From positions 1 to 47,187 of the forward strand of contig CAZDHE010000004.1 in assembly GCA_964505305.1 (NCBI GenBank): a stretch of 47,187 nucleotides of DNA. The letters are read 5' to 3'. Below the pieces are notes generated by a model. It saw nothing but the letters and a program-made list of their open reading frames with translations, searched no databases and was not told the origin of the DNA. This DNA comes from JAXHLG01 sp964505305 (GTDB lineage Bacteria; Patescibacteriota; Minisyncoccia; Moranbacterales; DUUL01). Below are positions 41,420 to 47,187 of the stretch, piece by piece. The number at the start of each line of letters is the position of its first letter. The stretch's first letter is position 1. A program made the position numbers and the translations under genes.

Positions 41420-42310
41420 GAGATTTTACTCCATAGATTTAGCTTGGAAAAATCTCGCCCAATCCTTTTTATCCTTGGATAAATTTTAAATCTTTTTCCT
41501 TCAAATCCATAGAGATTTGAATTTATTGCCAAAAATTCTTTTTAGCGATTTCATTCTTCCAACTCTACTATTGTAACTTTTTCTGAAATTTAGTCAAGAT
41601 TTTATTACCCTTCCGTTTATCTTTTTTCAAGAAGTCTTTTTAATGCCTTGTCCCTCACCTCTTTTTTTACTCCTTTTTTCTCAATTTTCACCCTTTATCC
41701 CTGAATTCTCTAAACCCGACAAACACTGATTGTCAGGTTTAGGGGCGGGCAGGAGATATTTATCAATAAGGGTAAGAAGAAAGGATTTAAATGTCAAATG
41801 AAAAATCCCCTCAAATGTCAAGTTTTAGCCTTTGAAATTTAAAATTTGGATTTCAGTTTAATTCATTTTGCATTTTATTCTGTCATTTTGATTTTTGACC
41901 TTTGAGTTTTGAATTTTCACCCTCTTGCTTCTTACCCCTTACTTCTGTTTTTAGCTGTCATTTTGACCCGAGTGGAACAGTCTTGCTTCGCAAGAGTTTC
42001 GCCGGGTTGACCTTTGACCTTTGACCTCTGAATTTTGATTTGACCTTTGACTTTTGAGCTTCTCTTTCTTTCTTCTTTTTTCTGCTTTGAAATTTATTCA
42101 TTAGGATTTGATTTGGCATTTGAGCTTAGTCCCGGTGGAATAAGATTTTTTCAAAATCTTATTCCACCGGGTAGTCATTTGTCATTTCAACCCCTTGATT
42201 CTTGATTCTTGATTCTTGCCCCTTTTATTTGACATTTGTCATTTCAACTTTGAAATTGTTTTAATTTTTGAATTTTCAATCTCTTGCTTCTTTTCAAGCA
42301 TTTCCAAAAA
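41420..42310. repeat. Long spacer built of repeat modules
   Basis: Modules include AAACCCGACAAACACTGATT hairpin plus GATATTTATCAATAAG (41714-41775, shared with 16362-16430); T-rich CATTTTGATTTTTGACC and CTTGCTTCTTACCCC phrases; a GAGTGGAACAGTCTT...AAGAGTTTCGCCGGG hairpin (about 41969-42005); a perfect CCCGGTGGAATAA hairpin (42131-42171); and CATTTGTCATTTCAACCCC with TTGATTCTTGATTCTTGCC. No gene seen. Confidence 0.8.
42131..42171. repeat. Perfect CCCGGTGGAATAA hairpin
   Basis: Arms CCCGGTGGAATAAGATTTT and AAAATCTTATTCCACCGGG (19 bp each) with a TTC loop. This is the cleanest ORF-less copy of the module that also encloses the GIY-YIG ORF. Confidence 0.85.
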
Positions 42311-42314
42311 AACC

Positions 42315-42613
42315 TTGACAAACAATTTCATTGATTTAAAATAAGAATATAGAGAACGGAATTAATTTCAAAAAAAAGCCGCCAAAAGAGGGAAAAGAAA
42401 AAAACAGAAAAAAACTCTTTCCCCCTTTTTCCAAAATCCAATTCTCTTTCATTTCTTTCAAAAAAAACTCTTCGTTTCTTCTTTCGAAAGAAAAAGGAAA
42501 CCAGGATCCGCAATTTGTAATTTGGGTGTCTGAATTGCGGGGAGTTTAAGACACAACCGGCCTTTGTTTTTTTATTTTGCAAGGGCCCTTAACACAATTA
42601 GCCCTTTTTTTAT
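42315..42613 (+). ncRNA. Possible small RNA with promoter and terminator
   Basis: TTGACA (42315-42320), 16 bases, TAAAAT (42337-42342) could start a transcript near 42350. AAGGGC (42581-42586) and GCCCTT (42601-42606) followed by a T-run would end it at about 42613. In between, CCGCAATT (42509) pairs with AATTGCGG (42534). There is no convincing ORF on either strand. Similarity to a known RNA was not recognised. Confidence 0.35.
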
Positions 42614-42985
42614 TTTCGCTCTCCTCCAACTCAAAGAGACCGCTTCCCAAACACCAATCAATCAAGAAAATCGGCTCCGACTAGGCAACCAAAGAATAAA
42701 TCCAAAGAGAAACCCCAAAAGAAAGGCTTTAGTTATTTGAGAAAACAAACCCAAGCGGTAATCAAATCACTATTTAAAAAAATCAGATGTGCTATAATAG
42801 AAAATAGGCGGAGATTGACTAATGACCAGTGACCAGTGATTGATAACTCAAAACCAATCACCAATCACCAATTACCAATCAACCGATGACTGATTACTAA
42901 TTGCTTACAACTCAAAACATAGAACTCACAACTTAGAACTTAGAACTTAGAACTCAACACCCACTTTAAAAATTAATTCAAAAAT
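42614..42985. other. Leader region of FISUMP gene 2
   Basis: An extended -10, TGC-TATAAT (TATAAT 42793-42798), without a clear -35 is the likeliest promoter of the gene at 42986. The stretch 42825-42960 consists of short A/C-rich direct repeats (GACCAGTGACCAGTGATTG, CACCAATCACCAATTACC, ACTTAGAACTTAGAACTT). No gene seen. Confidence 0.5.
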
Positions 42986-44092
42986 ATGAATCTTAAATCC
43001 AAATCATCCCGGCAAAATCGGCCGGAGGCCTGGAAAAAGCAAGACAAAAAACCTAAAATCAACTCCAAAAAACCTTTGCTGGCCACTTTGATATTAGCCG
43101 TAGCCATTACCGGAGGAGTCGCCGTCTACCAATCCTTTACCACCGAATCCGCCACTTTCGGCTGGATTCAGACCGATTGGTCCGGAGGCAACACGGAAAA
43201 CACCGCCACTCACGAGACGGACCAGACCGGGTGGACGGAATTTGCCAACAAAGACGCCAACTTAGACACTTCCACCCCCGGGGAGATTTCAGCCGAAGGG
43301 ACGGTGGAGACTACTACTCGAACCACCAATGAAGATTTTGAGGAATCGACGATTGATGAATTAGCGATAGAAAACGATGAAATACGTGGGTGGCTTTGCG
43401 GAGATTCCATCCAAGACACCGAAGGCAACACCTATTCCACCGTCGAGATCAATGACCAATGCTGGATGGCGGAAAATATGCGTACCACTACCTATCCCGA
43501 CGGAACTTCTATCACCAAAGGCCCCTCTGCACACGGCGCTTCCGGCTGGGATACCGACCAAGGTTACTACTCCTGCCCGCCCAATTCTTCCAGTGATGGC
43601 GAAGACTGCGCCGCCGCCGATTCCTTAGGCATGCTCTACCAATGGTCTGCCGCTATGGCCGGCTCTACCAATGAAGGAGTCCAGGGCATCTGCCCGGACG
43701 GCTGGCGCGTGCCGACCGACGATGAATGGCACGCCTTAGAAGATTACCTCACTGCCGACGGCAACACTTGCGACTCCACCAGAGACGGAGACTGGGACTG
43801 CGACCCGGCCGGCTCCAAATTAGCCGGCAACGATGCCGAGGACGAGGATTGGAATTCCGGCACTCTCACTAATCACTCCGACTTCGACTCCTCCGGTTTC
43901 AATGCCTCTCCTTCCGGTTACCGTGTCACTAATGGCGGTTACGACGATCGTTCCAGCGACGCCAACTTTTGGTCTTCGTCTGAGAGTGGTGGTTATGCCT
44001 GGAGACGCTACCTGTACGATGGCAATTCTAAGGTCAACCGCAGTGACCCCGATAAGGCATACGGTTTTTCTGTTCGTTGTCTCAAGGACTGA
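42986..44092 (+). CDS. FISUMP-domain surface protein 2 (candidate DGR target)
   Basis: A 368-residue exported protein: basic N-terminus, signal anchor (about 32-50, LLATLILAVAITGGVAVY), an N-terminal segment shared with paralogue 1 (SATFGWIQTDWSGG, THETDQTGW), and a FISUMP domain (about 135-368) ending exactly at GFSVRCLKD. Compared with 632-1975, long stretches are identical, but between SGYRVTNGG (about 43913) and the DKAYGFSV end (about 44055) substitutions concentrate at codons with A in one copy. That location at the C-terminus and that pattern are expected of a DGR variable region. G+C is far above that of neighbouring housekeeping genes. Binding partner unknown. Confidence 0.82.
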   Translation: MNLKSKSSRQNRPEAWKKQDKKPKINSKKPLLATLILAVAITGGVAVYQSFTTESATFGWIQTDWSGGNTENTATHETDQTGWTEFANKDANLDTSTPGEISAEGTVETTTRTTNEDFEESTIDELAIENDEIRGWLCGDSIQDTEGNTYSTVEINDQCWMAENMRTTTYPDGTSITKGPSAHGASGWDTDQGYYSCPPNSSSDGEDCAAADSLGMLYQWSAAMAGSTNEGVQGICPDGWRVPTDDEWHALEDYLTADGNTCDSTRDGDWDCDPAGSKLAGNDAEDEDWNSGTLTNHSDFDSSGFNASPSGYRVTNGGYDDRSSDANFWSSSESGGYAWRRYLYDGNSKVNRSDPDKAYGFSVRCLKD

Positions 44093-44116
44093 CTCTTTGA
44101 CTCTTGGACCCTTGGA

Positions 44117-44408
44117 CCCGGTGGAATAATTTTAAATTTTTTCTATGAAAAGTTTCTATTACACTTATGTTCTAAAAAGCCCCAAAGATGGCAAAAACTA
44201 CATAGGGCACACAAAAAATTTAAAATTAAGATTTGAGCAGCACCAGAACGGAGAAGTGGATTCGACTAAACACAGAAGACCATTAGAACTAATATACTAT
44301 GAAGCCTGCACGAACAAAGAAGATGCTGAAAGGAGAGAAAAATACCTCAAAACCCATTACGGAAGATTGTTTCTAAAAAAGAGACTGCTCAAATCTTATT
44401 CCACCGGG
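44117..44408 (+). mobile_element. CCCGGTGGAATAA-bounded element carrying the GIY-YIG ORF
   Basis: The left end CCCGGTGGAATAA (44117-44129) lies just upstream of the GIY-YIG ATG. The right end AAATCTTATTCCACCGGG (44391-44408) falls inside the ORF after the nuclease domain. The same ends, with nothing but a short loop between them, form the hairpins at 42131-42171, 20102-20162 and 16495-16555. The simplest reading is a small element whose ORF-less relatives are scattered in spacers. Confidence 0.6.
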
Positions 44409-44525
44409 GGACCTCTTCCCGGTTCGGCAAAGCCGAACCGATTCGGAAGGCAAGAGGAAAAATTAAAACGGGCAAATTTCCTCAAAGCCGAAAGCCCTCC
44501 TCAAAAGCAAAGTCGAAGAAAATAG
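44145..44525 (+). CDS. GIY-YIG nuclease family protein
   Basis: A 126-residue protein whose first 80 residues form a GIY-YIG domain of the UPF0213 type: FYYTYVLKSPKDGKNYIGHT (the GIY-YIG strands are YYTYVL and NYIGHT), LRFEQHQNG, RRPLELIYYEAC and DAERREKYLKTHYGR with the usual conserved Arg and Glu. Such domains cut one DNA strand by a metal-dependent mechanism. The last 45 residues (SYSTGGPLPGSAKPNRFGRQ onwards) are read through the palindrome and a GGTTCGGCAAAGCCGAACC hairpin, so the tail is probably repeat-derived. It lies 52 bases after FISUMP gene 2. Confidence 0.88.
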   Translation: MKSFYYTYVLKSPKDGKNYIGHTKNLKLRFEQHQNGEVDSTKHRRPLELIYYEACTNKEDAERREKYLKTHYGRLFLKKRLLKSYSTGGPLPGSAKPNRFGRQEEKLKRANFLKAESPPQKQSRRK

Positions 44526-44559
44526 AAAAAGAAGAAAGAAGAAAGAAAATCGAAGCCCG

Positions 44560-44785
44560 GGCAATTTTTTTAAAACAGAAGCAAGAAGCAAGAATTATGA
44601 ATCAAGAGTTAAGAATTAAGAAGCAAGGGAGGAGAAATCCAAAACTTAAATCTCAAAAGTCAAATCCCAATCCCGAGTGCTCGGGACAAAGGTCAAAGCA
44701 ACGTTCATTAAATCCAAATGACAAAACCCAAATGTCAAATCAATGTCAAATGATTTAATATCAAACTCCTAATTCACAAAAGCAA
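44560..44785. repeat. Left arm of the long inverted repeat around the four-helix-bundle ORF
   Basis: It contains GCAAGAAGCAAGAATTATG, AAGAATTAAGAAGCAAGGG, CCCGAGTGCTCGGGACAAAG, AAATCCAAATGACAAAACCC and AAATGTCAAATCAATGTCAA. These are the complements of the spacer phrases seen at 45166-45256 and elsewhere. Confidence 0.7.
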
Positions 44786-45163
44786 ATGGAAAACCCAAAT
44801 GATAAAAAATACGATCTCCAAGAAAGAACTTCCAAGTTTGGAGAGGAAATAATAGAATTTGCCAAAAAAATACCGAAAAACGAAATAAACAGACCTTTGG
44901 TCAGCCAAGTAGTAAGAGCCGGAACAAGTATCGGCGCCAATTATATGGAAGCGGATTGCTCGGACACAAAAAAAGATTTTAAATACAAGATAAGCCTGTG
45001 CAAAAAAGAAGCCAAAGAAACCACCCATTGGCTGAGAATGATTGCCAAAGCCAATGAAAGCCAAAAAGAAAATTGTCGGAAACTATGGAAAGAAGCTCGC
45101 GAACTAACCCTGATTTTTTCATCAATTATTAATACCAGCAATAAGAAGGTTAAATCCGAATGA
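44786..45163 (+). CDS. Four-helix-bundle protein (S23/IVP, Avd-like)
   Basis: A 125-residue all-helical protein. LQERTSKFGEEIIEFAKKIP, INRPLVSQVVRAGTSIGANY and DFKYKISLCKKEAKETTHWL are the typical S23 family (TIGR02436) helices, and the fourth helix is WKEARELTLIFSSIIN. The family is encoded by intervening sequences inside 23S rRNA genes and by avd, the accessory factor of DGRs. Here it is neither in rRNA nor next to a visible reverse transcriptase. It is flanked on both sides by arms of the spacer inverted repeat, like an IVS placed in an intergenic region. A DGR accessory role is suggested by FISUMP gene 2, 700 bases upstream. Confidence 0.88.
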   Translation: MENPNDKKYDLQERTSKFGEEIIEFAKKIPKNEINRPLVSQVVRAGTSIGANYMEADCSDTKKDFKYKISLCKKEAKETTHWLRMIAKANESQKENCRKLWKEARELTLIFSSIINTSNKKVKSE

Positions 45164-45165
45164 CT

Positions 45166-45256
45166 ATCCCAAGTACTCGAGACAAATGTTAATTTTGATC
45201 TTTGAACTTTGGATTTGATTTGACATTAGGATTTTGACATTTGACATTCTAAATCT
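45166..45256. repeat. Right arm of the long inverted repeat
   Basis: CCCAAGTACTCGAGACAAATG, then AACTTTGGATTTGATTTGAC and GATTTTGACATTTGACATTC. Reverse-complemented, this is the vocabulary of the left arm (44560-44785). It ends at the ATG of the next gene, so it also forms that gene's leader. Confidence 0.7.
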
Positions 45257-47187
45257 ATGGTGTTTGTGTTTAAAAAACAACTAAAATTTCTCCTATTCCT
45301 CTCCCTGTTAGCGGCTGGTTTTTGCGTTTCTTCCAACTCGGCCCAAGCCTGGACGGCCGACAACACCGGCACCGCCACCTTTGATGTCGATGAAAGCCCC
45401 TACGGCTTCTACGGCAACATCAACTGGAGCGAGACTCTCCCCCTCAACACCTACCTCAAAACCGAGGTCCGCGCCGGAGATTCCGCCGACCTCGAGGACG
45501 GCTCCTGGAGCGACTGGCAGGAAGTGGAAAACGGCGACTCCCTCTACTTCCTCAACGGCCACAATTACTACCAATACCAAATCACCCTGGGCTGGGACGA
45601 CGCCGCCGAGGAAGCGCCTTCGGTGCAGGATGTGTCGGTGGAGGAAGGAACCAGCGCCCTTAATTCTTCTCTCTATGATACCCAAAACCGGGAAAACACC
45701 CTCAACGGAATCTCTTGGAAAGAAAACTCCACCCTCCCGGATAACTCCGCCGTAGGCCTCTACCTCAAAACCGCTCCGGATGAAGACTCCCTCTCTTCCT
45801 CTTCCTGGCAATCAATAGCCTCCTCTTCTCCCAACTCTCTCACCTCCGGCTGCCACAAAGACTCCGGCACCGGAGAAGTAACTTGTGATTCCTCGGTTAT
45901 TCCCGAAGAAATGAAAGACGGAGCCGAAGACAGATGGATGCAATACAAACTGGTGGTTATGGCCCAAGACTCCTCTCCCGCCACCGTTTCCCGGCTGAAA
46001 GTGGATTACTCTATGAAAGATCCTCAATTTAACCAAAATTTCGGCAACCAAGGAGTCCAAGCCCAAAGAGAATCCGACACCGAGCACTCCAACTTCGGCC
46101 AAGTAAGAGTGGATTATTCTTTTAAAGATGCCGACACCACGGAAGAAGAAAACTTTCCCAACTACGTCACTCCTTCTTTTGAATACTCCCTCGACGGAGG
46201 CTCTTCCTGGAACAATATTAACAAAGATCATATTTCCTTCGCCTCCGCTCCGGAAGACGGAGAAGTAACCGACGCCAACGGAGACGGCCAAATAGACCAC
46301 AAAGCTCTGGAAACAGAGTATCTGCAATACACCGCTTACTGGGACGCCCGGGCTCAGATTCCGGATGAGGACACTTCCGATGCTCAAGTCCGGGTTACCA
46401 TTGACGATCACGAAGACACCGACAACACCGACCAAGCCCAAAGCGCCGATTTCCATCTCAACTCCTATGCCGTTTCCGATACTTCCCATGCCGACAACAC
46501 CGGCACCGCCACCTTTGATGTCGATGAAAGCCCCTACGGCTTCTACGGCAACATCAACTGGAGCGAGACTCTCCCCCTCAACACCTACCTCAAAACCGAG
46601 GTCCGCGCCGGAGATTCCGCCGACCTCGAGGACGGCTCCTGGAGCGACTGGCAGGAAGTGGAAAACGGCGACTCCCTCTACTTCCTCAACGGCCACAATT
46701 ACTACCAATACCAAATCACCCTGGGCTGGGACGACGCCGCCGAGGAAGCGCCTTCGGTGCAGGATGTGTCGGTGGAGACCAGCGGAGCGGAATACTTGGA
46801 ATCCTCCCCCTACAATTCCTCTTTTGACAGTAACACCCTAACCGGTCTCTCTTGGAAAGAAGATCCTCTTCTGCCCTCTGAATCCAGAACCACCGTTTAC
46901 CTGCGCTCGGCCTCCGATGAAGCTTCTCTCTCCTCCTCTTCCTGGCAAGAAATAGCCTCCTCCACCACCCGCTCTTTAACCTCCGGCTGCCGGAAAGACT
47001 CCGATACCGGGGAAGTAACTTGCGATTCCTCGGTTATCCCCGAAGAGATGAAAGACGGAGAGGGAGATCAATGGTTTCAATACAAAGTGGAACTCTTAGC
47101 CGGAGAAAACCAAAAAATCACTTTAGAAAAACTCCAAGTCCACTACTCCACCCAAGACCCCCAGCTCAACCCCGACTTCGGCAACGA
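45257..47187 (+). CDS. Large repetitive secreted protein, 3' end outside the window
   Basis: The frame from ATG 45257 is open to the window end (643 residues visible). A signal peptide (LLFLSLLAAGFCVSSNSAQA, about 12-34) leads into beta-rich repeats. A repeat of about 378 residues begins ADNTGTATFDVDESPYGFYG; its first 288 bases are repeated without a difference (45356-45643 and 46490-46777). Each repeat also has SSSSWQ-IASS, TSGC-KDS-TGEVTCDSSVIP and EEMKDG...QYK. DANGDGQIDH (about 46277-46306) looks like a calcium-binding loop. It is a probable cell-surface adhesin or stalk protein. It is strongly G+C-rich with C-ending codons, unlike the housekeeping genes. Confidence 0.8.
   Translation, partial: MVFVFKKQLKFLLFLSLLAAGFCVSSNSAQAWTADNTGTATFDVDESPYGFYGNINWSETLPLNTYLKTEVRAGDSADLEDGSWSDWQEVENGDSLYFLNGHNYYQYQITLGWDDAAEEAPSVQDVSVEEGTSALNSSLYDTQNRENTLNGISWKENSTLPDNSAVGLYLKTAPDEDSLSSSSWQSIASSSPNSLTSGCHKDSGTGEVTCDSSVIPEEMKDGAEDRWMQYKLVVMAQDSSPATVSRLKVDYSMKDPQFNQNFGNQGVQAQRESDTEHSNFGQVRVDYSFKDADTTEEENFPNYVTPSFEYSLDGGSSWNNINKDHISFASAPEDGEVTDANGDGQIDHKALETEYLQYTAYWDARAQIPDEDTSDAQVRVTIDDHEDTDNTDQAQSADFHLNSYAVSDTSHADNTGTATFDVDESPYGFYGNINWSETLPLNTYLKTEVRAGDSADLEDGSWSDWQEVENGDSLYFLNGHNYYQYQITLGWDDAAEEAPSVQDVSVETSGAEYLESSPYNSSFDSNTLTGLSWKEDPLLPSESRTTVYLRSASDEASLSSSSWQEIASSTTRSLTSGCRKDSDTGEVTCDSSVIPEEMKDGEGDQWFQYKVELLAGENQKITLEKLQVHYSTQDPQLNPDFGN
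45356..45643 (+). repeat. 288-bp direct repeat, copy 1
   Basis: Identical by eye to 46490-46777 and in the same reading frame (offset 1134 bases, 378 codons). It encodes 96 residues from ADNTGTATFDV to QDVSVE. Perfect identity including third positions implies recent duplication or conversion. Confidence 0.85.
46490..46777 (+). repeat. 288-bp direct repeat, copy 2
   Basis: Second copy of the unit at 45356-45643. The sequence diverges immediately after GTGTCGGTGGAG in both copies. An assembly collapse or expansion is possible at such a repeat. Confidence 0.85.

Noticed and set aside
42328..42582. Minus-strand frame of 84 codons
   Set aside because: Low-complexity F/R/K-rich translation of an A/T-rich region; the DNA is better read as spacer or small RNA.
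45308..46714. Long minus-strand frames opposite the large secreted protein
   Set aside because: They are antisense shadows of the G+C-rich repeat gene, whose own frame has a signal peptide and runs open to the window end.

Overview
The window looks like a chromosomal segment of a Candidate Phyla Radiation (Patescibacteria, probably Parcubacteria-like) bacterium. The evidence is an AT-rich backbone, compact housekeeping proteins, an Elp3-type radical-SAM/GNAT protein, a eukaryote/archaeal-like (type 2) IleS, many GT and membrane genes of unknown polymer, FISUMP-domain surface proteins, and repetitive spacers. TGA is used as a stop (for example ileS), so this is the standard bacterial code, not the UGA-glycine code. 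Taxonomic placement is inference.

Layout. 1-2607: repeat-rich spacer and a FISUMP/DUF1565-like surface protein split by a frameshift. 2844-7785 (minus): four packed genes for surface polysaccharide (two O-antigen-ligase-like proteins, a GT2, a GT-C-like membrane protein). 7923-11056 (plus): GT4, GT2 and a frameshifted methyltransferase. 11410-13248: sulfotransferase and a DUF389 membrane protein. 13492-16142: metG, tatD and a small overlapping ORF. 16794-18179: sorbosone-dehydrogenase-like propeller protein. 18470-24925: tRNA-Ser(CGA), rpmF, nusB, a T-box leader, ileS, elp3. 24987-25431 (minus): an unassigned ncRNA with its own promoter and terminator. 25506-29102 (minus): a tail-anchored hypothetical protein and pnp. 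29311-30163: RNase P RNA (rnpB), unusually long because two related hairpin elements sit in its peripheral helices.

30355-36263: an organoarsenical-type resistance cluster (arsR, arsE-like, arsP-like permease, arsF-like, arsG-like, one unknown protein) followed by a two-component system. A promoter with three 11-bp OmpR/PhoB-like direct repeats (36280-36323) then leads into a dithiol/lipoyl cluster at 36409-41212: a thioredoxin-CcdA fusion, a GcvH-like lipoyl carrier, a thioredoxin lipoprotein, DUF169, a flavoprotein fragment, and a lipoate ligase in two parts. No glycine cleavage P or T genes are present, so the lipoyl protein may act as a dithiol carrier instead (inference).

41342-47187: tRNA-Asn(GTT), a long repeat-filled spacer, a second FISUMP gene, a GIY-YIG ORF, a four-helix-bundle (S23/Avd-like) ORF, and the start of a large repetitive secreted protein that runs off the window.

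Two themes stand out. First, a family of hairpin or palindromic elements fills the spacers. ORF-less versions occur in many gaps and inside rnpB. Versions carrying ORFs enclose a GIY-YIG nuclease and a four-helix-bundle protein, resembling 23S rRNA intervening sequences. Second, the two FISUMP paralogues differ in one segment almost only at positions where one copy has adenine, which is the signature expected of a diversity-generating retroelement (DGR) variable region. No reverse transcriptase or template repeat is visible in this window.
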